Shown: positions 9,577-21,141 of the stretch, piece after piece
Numbering within the stretch: position 1 is the stretch's first letter
How the letters are laid out: the number at the start of each line of letters is the position of its first letter
From: Charina bottae
Lineage: Eukaryota; Chordata; Lepidosauria; Squamata; Charinaidae
Direction: 5' to 3'
Length of the DNA stretch: 64,000 nucleotides
Assembly (NCBI GenBank): GCA_023362775.1
Contig: JALMGJ010000019.1
Coordinates: 5,564,001-5,628,000, forward strand
Position numbers and translations under genes: made by a program
The notes under the pieces: model-generated
The model's database searches: none
What the model saw: only the letters and a program-made list of their open reading frames with translations
What the model was told of the DNA's origin: nothing

Positions 9577-11129
9577 ATTTTTTATTTTGATTTATATAGG
9601 CACCCATCTCACAAATATGACAGCAATGTCATTATAAAAGGATGCCTAAAAAATGTTTATGGCCATATTTGACCTGTACCTCTAGTTAGAGCAACTGTAC
9701 AGGCTAAAAATCAAATAAAATCTATGATGGTTGCTAATTTATTGCATTTTGTCTCACTATCTCCTTTCTGGATTATTAAATGACTAAGCTGGAGAAATGT
9801 GGAAGGAGAGCTTTGCCAGCTTTTTGAGAGACTCTTGCGGAAGCAAGAACATCCTTCATTTCTCCTCAGAAATTTCCTTGGAATAACTCAAGGGTTCTGA
9901 AGAAAGAGGAATTGTGGTAGCTGAGCTGAATCAAGAGCAGTAACAAGTAAAACCCAACGTTATGAAGGGTGAGTCAGTACCAGCCTCCCAATCCCCCCCA
10001 CACACACCTACACCCCCCCCCCCAAATGTGGCTCACATTTCTCATTAGGAAACCTTCAGCCTGCTTCTATTATATTACTACAGACTAACCCCAAGGCAAC
10101 AATGGCTCTTATCTTGCCATCTTCAATTGCAGGGCACAGTCTCACATTTTCAACAGCACTTCATTCATGCTCTCATTTTCAAGGAGACAAGCAAAAAATG
10201 TAAATCACCCTGTAATGCAATATCTCCCCTGTGCATGGAGATACAACAGTGAGTTTGAAGGTCAGAAGAGGAAAACTGTAAAAGGCTCTGTAGTGTAATT
10301 TTATACTGCAGTATAAAGTTCAACATAGTGATTTAACTAGTGTACTGTCTCACACACCACATATCAAAGTACCCCTCTGCAGGCCTGCACATGTGGGGGT
10401 TAATGAAACTTCAGAGAGATGTACGTATGCAGGATATTGCTCCTCCCCTCCTCCCCTACCCCCACCCCAACCATCTAGTAAGTCTGCAAATTTATCATGT
10501 TGATTCTGAAAATCCAAACTTGTTTGTTATTCTTAATTATCTGTGCTCTGTGAGATTCCATTTAAAGCAATCTGAATGAATTACCCCTTCAAGTTGAATA
10601 GTGAAATTAATTCTGTGAGCCAGATTGTATCATGTGCCTTTAAATGATTTCAGTGACGGAAAAAAAAAACTTTTTGCATATGTGCAAAACACTTTAATTT
10701 CCCCCCAAATCAAGCAGTCAGTTCAAAATGAAACAAAGGGCAAATTTGAATTGTGTCAATTTAATAGATCAAATTACATTTCCAGTTTAAATCAGACCCA
10801 AGCTATTTCACTATATTCCTCTTAGTTATTCATCATTAAATTAATGTACAGTACAGTCCACTCTTACACTGAAAGCAGCTAATATTTTTAGAAATGCAAG
10901 CATCCAATAAAAACAAATAAGAACAATATTCTTAAAACCTCAAAAACTACAATTATGCATATTTACAGGCCTTGCTAAAGATATGTGCCTTAAGCATTCT
11001 TTTAAAAGTAGAGAGAGTGGGATGGAGATAGAAAACCCCATCCCAGTGAAATGCATTTCCTAACCCAGGAGGGATAGAGGAGAACATCTGTTATGTGTCT
11101 CTGATAAAGAAGCATCTGAAAACTGAGTT
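9577..11129. other. No recognisable feature
   Basis: AT-rich sequence with a short poly-C run near 10011-10022. No coding or repeat assignment made. Confidence 0.45.
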
Positions 11130-12615
11130 TGACTTGGGACTTCCAGGGAAGAAATGGCAGACTGAAGACAGCTCTGCAAAAAGTAGAGCTGATGACCACG
11201 GTGGAATGAAGAGCCAGAGAGTAGACCGGCTCTTTGATAATTCCTCTCTGGAAAAGGAGAGGATTTGAGATCACCCACAAGTGCTCCAAACAGTTTCTTC
11301 TCATGAGAAGAACACAAGACACTGGTCTCCGGTGGGTTTAAGACTCTGGCAGATGAGGAAATAGCCATCTTGCTCAAACCACGGTTGGTGCCTTTGAAAA
11401 AACACTAAGTTAGCATACTTCCTTTTCTAATCACTTTCGGAAATTGCTTGTTAACTGCTTTTCAGCTGTTAGGAACTTTTGGATCAACAACTTTTATAGC
11501 ACTGGGTGAGATTCCTTCAATCCTTAACAAAAGAAAGTTTTTTTTGGGGGGTGGGGGAATAAACAGAAAAAGGGTGATTAAAACTTTGATTTTAGAAAGT
11601 TACAGGGTCCAGATGAATTTGAAATAAGATTTTGGGATTAACTATAAAGAATCCTTTCCATGGGAAAATGCTTTTGTTCTGAATCTTTTAAAAAAACCAT
11701 AATAAGATAAGATGTTAAAAATTGGACACTAGAGGGAACTAGAAGGAACTAAAGATTACAGTTAAAGGAGAAGAACACTCAAACTCAACTTACAAATACA
11801 GAATGAAGCAAAATATTTTAATATTGAAGGATATTTTTGAACAATGGACTCAGAAGTTAATTTTAAGAGTGTCTGCTTCTTTATACGGTGTTTAAAAGAT
11901 GTTATAGAAAAGTAACAAGCAACAAGATTGAGACTGAGTTGAAAGTGTTTTTTAGAATGATAGGCTACAAGAATGACATGGAAAAAGATGTTATACTGGA
12001 CATACAAGTGAAACCAGCTGATGTCTTAATAATTAAAAGGGATATGCAAATAACAAACCAAGAGAGTGACCTGGATAATTTTCCTATATTGGATTTACAA
12101 AACAGGCTTGTTAAATCGTTGAAGAATTACTGTATATGAGAAGGGACAAAGAAAAAATAAAAAGAAATCAACTTCTATAACATTATTTGATGGGACTAAA
12201 GATCAAGATTGCTAGAAGTAAAGGAAGGAATATAAAGTTGGTTTTTTCGATCAAGGTTAAAATAGATATGTTGTTATCTCTGGTAACCCTTAATGGACAT
12301 TGCTGACATTAGGACTGAAATGATGAGGCTTGAAGGATTTGTTTATAGATAAGAGATGGGATATGGGAAGAAGAGATCATTTGTTGTATTTTAAGAGAAG
12401 ATGCTAAGTTACTAAACTTGTTTATACTTGTGATGAAAGGGGAAGTCATTTCTTTATATATTTATTTTCTCTTTCTTTACTATATTCTTTCTTTCTTCTC
12501 TATTTTTTTCTTTTTTCTTTTTTTCTGCACCTTCTATTTTTTCTTTTTTTTCTTTTTTTTAGTTTGTATTAGTCTTTATTGTTATAATCGTAATTTTTAA
12601 TGAAATTAGTAGGAA
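11130..12615 (+). mobile_element. L1-like element, internally deleted (tentative)
   Basis: A possible L1 leader (gacttccagggaagaaatggcagactg at 11136) is followed by an ORF1-like stretch. The short frame at 11888-12139 (start MFKRCYRKVTSNKIETELKV) is the core. A T-rich 3' region ends near 'gttataatcgtaatttttaatgaaatta'. A second copy of the 11930-12615 part lies at 58066-58775 with the same internal order, so this is a repeat family. L1 affiliation is inferred from the T-rich pre-tail shared with the L1 3' end at 32520-32660. ORF2 is absent. Confidence 0.5.
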
Positions 12616-13214
12616 AAAAAATGATAACTGTGTCTGACTCTAATTCTGTAATCAGGAATATCTTCTCCACAAAGACCTTGGTGGTAAGTGTAGCAAGGTT
12701 GGTAAAGATCCTTAGATGCCTGGGGACAGTAATGATAAGACTAGCATTTACAACTTCATCTCAACTCATTTTTATTGTCTGAATGTGTTAACTAAAGACC
12801 AAAACAAGGGCTAGTGTTCTGGAAAGTAAGCTGAACTGTATTTCCAAATTTGCCTTCTGGGAATCTGTGTAAAGGGCAGATTTATGTTCATTTGTTTGCT
12901 CATTATGTTTACATGCTGCCTTTCCTCCATGCTCCTCAAGGCAGTAGGCATACCATGTTTTCCTCTAACTACAAGCCTGAAAGATAGGCTGAGGCAGAAT
13001 GGCTGGCCCAAGTCCACCGAAGGAATTTCTATGGTTGAACTAGAGTCTTCCCTTATACCACATTAGGACATTTTTGATTACGAAACAAAGGCATTCTAAC
13101 CTTATGTGCAAGTTCCAAAAGTATGGCCAACATTAGGGGTTAACAGTATTTAATATAGGATACGTTTGCTCTGATGTCACTTCCTGCCTGTGAAGCAAAG
13201 AGAAGCTTTCAATA
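12616..13214. other. No recognisable feature
   Basis: Nothing beyond short incidental frames. Confidence 0.45.
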
Positions 13215-13585
13215 AACAAATGAAAACTCTCAAAGAAGCCATCAATCCAGATTAATATTCTTTTGGGGATTGTGTATTAAGGTATATTAGTAGATTTATG
13301 GGAAAATCTTTACATGATAAAGATGTTACTGTAATGTTGCATTATGTACCAAAGCTTTGGAATTTGAATGTTTATCAGGAATTGTGGTTGTATTAAGCAT
13401 GCAGGGTGGCAAAGAGAATTATATTAAGAAATTGGAAAATTGATATTATTCCAGAGGTCAAGGAATGGTTGTCGGAAATGTGTGATCTATCTGTTTTGGA
13501 AAAGGCAATATTTTCTACCAATCTGAGGATGCCACAATATGTTTTATTATGGCAGAGATTCTGTGATACCATATAATAATATCTT
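13215..13585 (+). pseudogene. L1/Tx1-like ORF2 C-terminal remnant
   Basis: Conceptual translation gives blocks such as ILRNWK, EVKEWLSEMCDLSVLEKA and YVLLWQRF separated by stops. These resemble the end of L1-group ORF2 proteins (an aromatic WK block, then an EWL acidic helix, then a W-rich end). Heavily decayed, with no boundaries. The AT-rich stretch at 13590-13690 follows. Confidence 0.45.
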
Positions 13586-13689
13586 ATATTAATTGAAGAG
13601 AATTCATATAATTCATATATTATATTATATTAATTATATAATTATTATGTTATTATATTATTATAATATTATAATATTAGTATTATAAT

Positions 13690-15370
13690 AACACCAAGGA
13701 CTCCACAATATCTTATATTGTTTATATTATAGTAGTGAATTCATTGGTAAACCAGTGACTGTTGATAAGTATAAAATATAAGATGGGGGGGGGGGATATT
13801 AATATTCCTGAGAGAAATGGGACACTAACATGGACAGGAGGGATTCTCAGACTCAATGATTAAAAATAACTAAAATATTATGGAGGAATGTAAATTCAGC
13901 TACTAAAAACATGAATAATTAAAAATCATGTGGGAACCACTTATATTTCCATTCCACTTTAGTCTATAAGAGATAATAAAAATGTATTGGCTTCATTACC
14001 TCAACAGAAGTTTGACTTAAAATGTATAAACGTTAAGTGCCTAGAAGAAAAAGGCTAAAAGATATAGTCACATAATAGTATATGAAACCCATCACTTTAG
14101 GACCCAAAATGAAGGTTTTGTCATTTCTACTGAAATTTCTATACAGTTTCAGCAATTAGTAAAGCCGGGACAGAGAGAGAATTTCCTTTTTTTTTCATGC
14201 GGAGGAGCAATCCAGCCAAAGTGAAACACTTAGATGTAGAAGATGAAATGACATGAGCAAAACTTGTTTTATTTATTTATTGGAATAGTAATGGTGACAT
14301 CTTCCTTGAGTCAAGCCCTTTGCTGATGATTACACATAAATAGTCATGTTGTTTCCTTGGTGATATGAAAATTGTTTGCTATGTATTATTCTCTTGCTCT
14401 CTCTCTCTCTCTCCCTTCCTCCCTGTGTGTGTTCTTAAACACTTCTCTGTCTACCCTACAGCTCTGGACTTTAAGCAGATTTCATCCTGTTTAGTTTCTT
14501 TGAGATCAGCCAAGATTGTTTATAAATTTTGAAATGGACCAGGATCAAAAGTCATCAATCAAAACTGAAAGAACAACAGCTGTGGGTTCGATTCAAAACA
14601 GGTTTTAGAAATAACTACCAATTCATATATGATCAATTAGGAATTCAGAATGGAGTTCAACATCAGATGAACACTCTCAAACATAATATTAGCAGAGAAT
14701 ATCTTTAACTGGAACATCACTGTTGACAATACCATTCATCTCATAACTGAATAAACTTTCTCTTATTAAGGAGGTACATGGAAGAGACAGTCGGCAGAAG
14801 ATTTTTAAAAAACTATTTAGTCACTGAAGGACTAAGCTTTGGATCCCAAAGACATTTAGGGCTTTAAAAGCAAATATATTTAGGAATTGGGACTGGAAGC
14901 AAATTGGCAGTCAATAAAATTCCCATAATATGCATAATTCTCTGTGATGTCCATCATGCTTTGTAAACTATATTCTATATTAATTTAAGATTCTGAGCTG
15001 TCTTCAGTATAGCTTCACATATACTATAGTGGTGTAATTTAAATTAGATGGATAAAGTTATCAGTCAATCCCACTCCAGGAATGAAGATGAAAGTTCAAG
15101 ACAGCGACTGAATGAATAATAAAAAAAAAACCCCTGTATAATTTGCTTGGGATGGTTACAAGTTCCTTGTCCTCAAAGTCCAGCAGTGTCTACAACTGTA
15201 ACTGTTAACCATACCTGGACCAATAGTCATCTATTGCTGGTAAATAGGATTTAGTCTAGAAGTGCTTGTTAGATTAGAAGTGCTTGGGAGAAGATATCTG
15301 GCTGTGCAGAATTAATAGTAATGTCCCATCCTAGTAAACCAGGGAAGGATCATAAGCAATGAGATTCTTT
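13690..15370. other. No recognisable feature
   Basis: AT-rich with short CT (14392-14413) and poly-G (13785-13794) tracts. No gene or repeat family supported. Confidence 0.45.
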
Positions 15371-15371
15371 T

Positions 15372-15590
15372 TTTCCTGCCATTCAGTCACGTCCAATTCT
15401 CGGCGACTGCCCTGACTAGTCCCTGCAGTTTTCTGGGCAAGATTTCAGAAGTGCTTTGCCATTGCCTCCTTCCTAGGACTGAGAGACAGTGACTGGCCCA
15501 GGGTCACTCAGCTGGCTTTGTGCCTAAGGCAGGACTGGAACTCATGGTCTCCCAGTTTCTAGCCTGATGCCCTCACCACTACATATAATG
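15372..15590 (-). mobile_element. tRNA-derived SINE, second family, copy 1
   Basis: On the minus strand: a tRNA-like head ending in a B-box-like GAGTTCCAGTCC, the body 'cagctgagtgaccctgggccagtcactg', 'aggaggcaatggcaaagcac', and a tail with 'gaattggacgtgactgaatgg', which resembles the BovB 3' end. It lacks the Sauria body motif, so it is a different family. Other copies are at 28860-29080 and 63525-63705. Confidence 0.7.
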
Positions 15591-15838
15591 ATAATGAGAA
15601 ATTAGTTTCCCCTAAACTTAAATAACAGAAAATAGAATGACAACATCAAAAAGCTTCTTGTATATTGGATGCCTCAAAGAATGTTTGGTAACAGTTGATT
15701 ACAAATGCTGCTGGAATTTAGCCCAAGGGCTAGAACATGAACCTAAGGTTTGGTCCTGTCCTAATCTTATCCTTTTATTATTAATAAGTCTCTGGGTCAA
15801 TTCTATATTGAAGATGTATATGTCCTTCTTGGATATAT

Positions 15839-15882
<44 letters not shown>
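15839..15882. repeat. (GAT)n microsatellite
   Basis: About 14 GAT units. They create a poly-Asp run in the incidental plus-strand frame 15637-16068. Confidence 0.97.
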
Positions 15883-15884
<2 letters not shown>

Positions 15885-16228
15885 AAACCCTACCTTTCCT
15901 CTACGAGATCAAGATCAACACTCTATCTTTCAGTTTTTCCCTTACAACCATCCTGTGAGATTGGTTGGGCTGAAAGAGAGTGACCTAAAGCCACCCTATG
16001 AAGTGCTACATTTGAAGGTGATCTTGCATTGGATTTCCCAGGTTGTAGTCCAACAACATCACCACTAGAAAACGAGAATGGATTTTTCACGCATAAAAAC
16101 TGGCCCAAACAATTATCCTACAACACTGGAAGATGAAATTTACATCTGATATGTGGCAACTGATGGTTGACATATAATGTTTGTAAACATTTTAATTGCC
16201 CCCCCCTCAACCAAAATGCAAAGAAGTA

Positions 16229-16751
16229 TTTCAAGGAATTTGGTCATGGGCGGCAGGGAATTATTTCACAGAAACTTTTTTTCTCCCCTTTCCCATCATC
16301 ATCATCATCATCATCATCATCAGTGAATTTACGTTTCATTACTAATTCTGTAAGAGGCACGGTGGCTCAGCAGTTAAGACGCCAGGCTTGTCGATCGGAA
16401 GGTTGGCGGTTTGAGACCCAAGCGTTGCGTGATGGAGTGAGCTCCCACACTCACCCCAGCTCTTGCCAACCTAGCAATTGCACTGATTGCAATTTTAAAG
16501 AGCTGGGGCAAGTGCGGGAGCTCACTCCATCACGCAACGCTTGGGTCTCAAACCGCCGACCTTCTGATCGACAAGCCTGGCGTCTTAACTGCTGAGCCAC
16601 CACGCCTCTTACAGAATTAGTAATGAAACGTAAATTCACTAATAATAATAATAATAATAATAATGATGATGATGATGATGATGGGGAAAGGGAGAAAAAA
16701 AGAAGTTTCTGTGAAATAATTCCCTGCCGCCCATGACCAAATTCCTTGAAA
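16229..16751. repeat. Long palindrome: SINE 5' half plus its left flank, inverted
   Basis: The left arm 16229-16464 and right arm 16498-16751 are inverted copies separated by a 33-bp spacer. Each arm holds about 110 bp of non-repeat flank, a trinucleotide microsatellite (ATC in the left arm; AAT plus GAT in the right) and the first half of a Sauria SINE. The arms differ mainly in microsatellite length. Because the flank is copied together with the SINE, this is an inverted duplication, not two independent SINE insertions. Confidence 0.92.
16352..16480 (+). mobile_element. Sauria-type SINE, 5' half (interrupted)
   Basis: Head GAGGCACGGTGGCTCAGCAGTTAAG and onward to 'ttgccaacctagcaatt'. The 3' half resumes at 16832 after 350 bp of inserted sequence. 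The left flank ttactaattctgt (16339-16351) matches ttattaattctgt after the 3' half (17026-17038), consistent with one original SINE with a target duplication that was later split. Confidence 0.88.
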
Positions 16752-16755
16752 GACT

Positions 16756-16831
16756 AGCAACCGCCCAGAGTCCCCTTTGTGGGGGGAAAATGGGCGGTGA
16801 TAGAAGTTGGACAAATAAATAAATAAATAAA
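16756..16831 (+). repeat. L2-like LINE 3' tail
   Basis: 'accgcccagagtcccctttgtgggg', 'gggcggtgatagaagttg', then (AAAT)n. This is a recurrent LINE 3' terminus in this window (25674, 35041, 49670, 63785). It lies between the right palindrome arm and the SINE 3' half. Confidence 0.65.
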
Positions 16832-17025
16832 ATTCGAAAGCATGCAAATGAAACTAGATGAATAGGTACCACTTCGGTGGGACGGTAACAGCGTTCCGCG
16901 TGCGCCATGCCGGCCACATGACCGCAGAATCGTCTTCGGACAATGCTGGCTCTTCGGCTAACAAACGGAGATGAGCACCGGCCCCTAGAGCCGCACACAA
17001 CTGTGTGGGGGAACCTTTACCTTTT
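16832..17025 (+). mobile_element. Sauria-type SINE, 3' half
   Basis: Starts at 'attcgaaagcatgcaaatg', exactly where the 5' half stops near 16480, and ends in GGGAACCTTTACCTTTT. Together with 16352-16480 it reconstitutes the layout of one SINE. Confidence 0.88.
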
Positions 17026-17039
17026 ATTAATTCTGTTGT

Positions 17040-18420
17040 GCTCATCTATACTTTTTCTCCTGTTAATTTGCTTAACAAAATACAAAATAAACAAGTTGGT
17101 GGCAATGTCAGTGAATTCCACAGTTAAACTATTGGGGAAGGGTAAAAAGTAATGAAAGTAATTAAATTAACAATAATAGTAATTTTTAAAAATGTGCCAT
17201 ATATTTGTCATTGGACATTCCAGCAATGTTTGTTGTATACTGTATATACTTCATAATACTTTGGAGTTGAGGCTTCATGCTATGGTGTGAACTGTGGTTA
17301 ATATATCTTATTTGTGACCAGAATTGAATTTACTATCCATTTACATTATCACTAATTGAATTTTTATCAATTTGATGGAATATTGTCAGTCCCACCTTAA
17401 GTGAAACTGGAGTTAAACCACTGATTGCAGTCTGTTGGAATCATGAAACTATACAAGTCCTCTCTTAAAGCTGAGAATTTTTTTCTGTAATGGTTTTTGA
17501 AAATGACACCATTAATGCACAGAAAAGGAATTAATTATCTTTTATCAGAGAGTTTGCAGTCCCCTAAATATAAATGAAACACTGCAGACTGAGGTAAGGA
17601 GATCTGTCTTAAATTCCAGCTTAGAAGCTCTTGATCAAAATCTGCCAAACAATAAAATTAAATACGGGAAAATGCATATGGAGTTTCAGTTGCAAAATCC
17701 TTTTAGCTTGTTTGCGAAGTTCTCAGAGGAAATTGTTTGCGGGGAAATGCAAATCTGCTTCAGATCGGATGTGTAAAAATCTACTTTGATGTCATAAAAA
17801 AGTAAATAGTGAACTATTAATGGCAAGGGAATTGCATTTCCACTTGATTTGCCTCTGTCCTTTCATATTACTGTCTGTTCACCAAGCAAATCCCCTATAT
17901 AAGGATATATGCAAAGTGTTCCTGTCTGAAGGGAAATTTAATATAATATATATCTGTCACACTTGATAACAAAAAGCCAGAGATCAAAACATGAATGGAA
18001 CAAAACACATTGCTCATTGTAATTGTAAAATATGGTAGAAATCACATGTTGAGAGAATTAACAGAACATGCAACATAAGCATGGAGCAGAAGCTTCTAAA
18101 ATGAAGATGCTTCTTAATGAAAGCATTATTAAGAGTTCCTTGGGTGAGATAATTGCAGAAATGACAAGTGATGGTAACATACAATTTAAATATTAATATA
18201 ATTTTCATTATATGCTATCTAAATTTACACTGCATTACATCCATATACACTAAAGGAAGTTTCCTTTGAATCCGGCTTGGCTCTTGCAGAGTATATGGAC
18301 ACATCCATGTAATTGTCTTGGCAAGAACATGGAAGTGGTGTCCTACTATTTTGTTTCAGGATTTTTTTTTCAGTAATAAATCTAGTAAATTTTTAGACAA
18401 GAAAGATAAAAAACTAACAG
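17040..18420. other. No recognisable feature
   Basis: AT-rich sequence. 'gcaagaacatggaagtggtgtcc' near 18322 faintly resembles a SINE body block but is too short to call. Confidence 0.4.
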
Positions 18421-18435
18421 AAACTAATATTTAAG

Positions 18436-18756
18436 GTAAAGGTTCCCCCCGCACATTTTTGCAGTCGTGTCCGACTCTAGGGGCCGGTGCTCATCTCCGT
18501 TTGTTAGCTGAAGAGCCAGCATTGTCCGAAGGTTATGTGGCCGCATGACGCACGCGGAACGCTGTTACCTACCCACCGAAGTGGTACCTATTCATCTACT
18601 TGCATTTGCATGCTTTCGAATTGCTAGGTTGGCAAGAGCTGGGGCGAGTGTGGGAGCTCACTCCGTCACGCGGGGCTAGGGATTCGAACCTCCGAACTTG
18701 CGACCTTCCAGTCGACAAGCCTGGCATCTTACCCGCTGAGCCACCACGCCCCTTTT
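18436..18756 (-). mobile_element. Sauria-type SINE, near full length
   Basis: Complete from the minus-strand head (AGGGGCGTGGTGGCTCAGCG at the right edge) to the AACCTTTACC tail at the left edge. It is flanked by the 14-bp duplication aactaatatttaag (18422-18435 and 18757-18770). A small deletion removes part of the 'gtggaagcgtcttcgg' block. Confidence 0.94.
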
Positions 18757-18869
18757 AACTAATATTTAAGATGAGAGAAAAAGAAAAAGTAAAGAAAGAA
18801 AAAAAGTAAAGAAAGAAAAAAAAGAGAGCCAAAAGTACAGGGAAAAAAGAAAGAAAAAAGGAATAGGAA

Positions 18870-19425
18870 ATAGGAAATAAAGAAATGACTTCCAATTTTC
18901 TTTTACAAGAGTTATAGACAGAAAATTAAATTGAACTTACTCTATGGTTGAAAAACTTTCATATTCTCTATCATCTACTATTTTTTCTAATCATCAAATC
19001 CATATATCATAATTTCGGGGTTTTTTTCTGTTTCACGTAAAATGTCCAAAAGGGGTTTCCAATCAGCATGAAAATTAATTAATGTCTTTTCTCTAATCAA
19101 GGTTGTCAATTTAGCCATCTCAGCAAGTTCCATCATCTTCACAATTCACTCTTCCATTCTGGGTAATGTCGAATCTTTCCAACATTGTGCATATAAAAGT
19201 CTCACTGCTGTTATCTTATGTAAAAACAAAGTTCCACAAGTATTTTCCAACTTTTTGTTGATCAGTCCCCCAAAAAATATATCTGGCTTCAGTTGTATAT
19301 TAATCTTTAAAACTTCTAAATTAATGTATGTATTTGAGTCCAATTTTTTATAGCGTTTTTACATGTCCACCAAGCATGATGGAAATGCCTTTATTCGTCT
19401 CAGCACAAGAAGCATTTTACTGGAA
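18870..19425 (-). pseudogene. L1 ORF2 C-terminus and 3' region (main part of a 5'-inverted L1)
   Basis: Minus-strand translation contains HHAWWTCKNAIKNW, IQLKPDIFFGG and ITAVRLLYAQCWKDSTLP. These match the zinc-knuckle region and the conserved 'LLYAQ.WK' block of squamate-type L1 ORF2 seen again at 32017-32380 and 46230-46620. The reading frame carries several stops. Together with the plus-strand piece at 19445-19612 it forms an L1 with an inverted 5' part. Confidence 0.75.
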
Positions 19426-19444
19426 AGAAACAGTAGGTAAAGAA

Positions 19445-19612
19445 TAATGGCCAACTTATTGAGAGTTGTTAGAACAGGAGCATGGAGAATATAAGATGAA
19501 ATCAAAAGAGAAATTGGCTTCAGAGGGATTTAGTTTTCAATGGTTTTCATATGCACAATTAAGAGAAAGATTTAAGGCAGATAACAGGACAGGCTTCATT
19601 TTTTTACCTTAC
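19445..19612 (+). pseudogene. L1 ORF2 internal piece, inverted relative to its 3' part
   Basis: The open frame at 19466-19654 contains KEKLASEGFSFQWFSYAQ and LRERFKADNRTGF, a segment that in L1 ORF2 lies upstream of the zinc-knuckle block. It is on the plus strand, immediately 5' of the minus-strand 3' part. This is the arrangement produced by twin priming. Similarity ends near 19612. Confidence 0.65.
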
Positions 19613-19787
19613 CTTCAGCATGCTTCAAATTTTCTTTCCAATTTGTCTAGGTGACATTTGACGATTGGTCTTAGCATGATATTCTGAAGCTGCACCATAC
19701 TTCTTGATGGAAGAATTTCTGTTCTTGGGATGAGAAGCCAGGGAAATGATTTTTGGCTATTATGAGTGAACAAACACTATAGTATTT

Positions 19788-19985
19788 CACAGAATTTCAT
19801 AGAATCCTAGAATTGTAGAGATAGAAAATACTACAAGGATCACCTAGTCTAAATGGAGAGAAGCCATTTAAACCATCCATGATATTGTAGATGGCTATCC
19901 AGCCTCTTCTTAAAAACCTCCATCTTCTCAAAAGCCATCCTATCAAAGAAATTTCAAAACCAACTTTCTTCCCTCACAGTGAATG
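19788..19985 (-). mobile_element. CR1 LINE 3' end
   Basis: The plus strand begins with 'cagaatttcatagaatcctagaattgtagag', the reverse complement of the CR1 tail (ATTCTATGATTCTG-like repeats). It continues with 'ggatcacctagtct' and 'tggctatccagcctcttcttaaaaacctcc', typical of the CR1 3' UTR. Truncated. Confidence 0.85.
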
Positions 19986-20299
19986 AGAACAAAAACCAGG
20001 AGAGATGTTTTTTTAAAAAATATGGCAGTAGAATATTGCACTGAGTTCTGATAGGTTAATATCTAAGGAAAAATTACAAGGTTTAACCAACCCCAACATT
20101 TATTTCTGGTTCTGAAATAGGAGTAAGTTTCCCAGGATACATGCCAAGACTTCCTGCCAAGAATTACAAGCCCCCAATTCTCCATTCCAGATTATCATCT
20201 GCCTCTAAAATGAGCTTATCTCCAAAAGAAGTTTATTTGTAAACAGATAAAAGAAAAAAGTGCAGAACAACTTTTTTTCAAAAATGCACATAACAGTGA

Positions 20300-21125
20300 C
20301 CATGATAGGCTTCCCAAATTATGCCTACTTGAACAAATGAGTTTGGATTTTACCACATCCTGGTTAAAACATCTCACTAAAGTTATTACACAATATGGAT
20401 TTTCCATTCAACAGGTACTCATAACTGCACCGCAGGCAAAGGATATTTTTAAACAGCGAGCCCTGGATATCAGTGCCCAATTGGACATGGAGACATTGGC
20501 AAAAAATGGTTCATTAAAATGGTTAGCTAAGAATAAAACTATTTTTAAATTTGAAAAATACCTGTCGATGAGTCTAACACAAAATCTGAGAAGGGCCTAT
20601 TCCAGGGCTAGGTTTGAATTGTTGGACTCTATGGTTAAATATGGACGTTTTCATCATTTGCCATATAATGAGAGGACTTGTGTATGTGGGGACCCAGCCA
20701 TAGAAGATATTGCCCATGTTTTGTTCGACTGCAAATTATATGATTCACTTAGGATTAAATTCCTGTCTCCTTTGTTAGAAAGAACAGCACACTGGGATTC
20801 TAATCACAGATTATCTTATTTTCTTTCGGGCTCAAATACTTTTATTGTGAATAGGACTGCCAAGTTTGTAGACAAGGCAGTTCACCAGAGAGCCCATTAT
20901 ATGGAAAAGATTGGAGTCCCATGTAGGGGTGATGAACTCATTTGAATTCTGATTAGATATACATGTATTGTATTTATTATTATTTCAGGTTATTCAATTA
21001 TCTTATTTCCTATTTTGGTGTATTTTTATCAATTTTATTAGTTAAATTGAATTGTATTGTATTCTTGTTATCTTATTTTATCTTTGATATGGTCGTAAGA
21101 CTAATCAATAAAGTTGTTGCTTGCT
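20300..21125 (+). mobile_element. 5'-truncated non-LTR retrotransposon with clean 15-bp target duplication
   Basis: Bounded by tgcacataacagtga (20285-20299 and 21126-21140), an exact 15-bp direct repeat. It contains an open C-terminal LINE frame (20301-20945), a 180-bp AT-rich 3' UTR and a terminal 'atcaataaagttgttgcttgct'. The clade is not certain. It is neither the L1 nor the BovB type found elsewhere here, and it lacks the CR1 tail. The intact frame and exact duplication argue that it is one of the younger insertions in the window. Confidence 0.88.
20301..20945 (+). CDS. LINE ORF2 C-terminal fragment with CCHC-like motif
   Basis: The frame is open from the first complete codon of the insertion (20301) to TGA at 20943-20945, 214 codons. 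An internal Met at 20337 is the first possible start, but the protein is a 5'-truncated C-terminus, so no native start is expected. The centre has LRRAYSRARFELL, then a cysteine/histidine cluster: C.CG, eight residues, H and C (TCVCGDPAIEDIAHVLFDC). This is the zinc-knuckle-like tail of several LINE polymerases, which contacts nucleic acid during target-primed reverse transcription. No RT catalytic motifs are included. I cannot place the clade: a Vingi- or I-like LINE is possible but unproven. Confidence 0.7.
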   Translation, partial: HDRLPKLCLLEQMSLDFTTSWLKHLTKVITQYGFSIQQVLITAPQAKDIFKQRALDISAQLDMETLAKNGSLKWLAKNKTIFKFEKYLSMSLTQNLRRAYSRARFELLDSMVKYGRFHHLPYNERTCVCGDPAIEDIAHVLFDCKLYDSLRIKFLSPLLERTAHWDSNHRLSYFLSGSNTFIVNRTAKFVDKAVHQRAHYMEKIGVPCRGDELI

Positions 21126-21141
21126 TGCACATAACAGTGAA

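Noticed and set aside
11002..11377. Two overlapping minus-strand frames of about 105 codons
   Set aside because: Antisense to a probable L1 5' region, two frames open simultaneously, no motif.
15637..16068. 143-codon plus-strand frame with a poly-Asp run
   Set aside because: The run is a (GAT)n microsatellite, and the flanks have no recognisable domain or conserved pattern.
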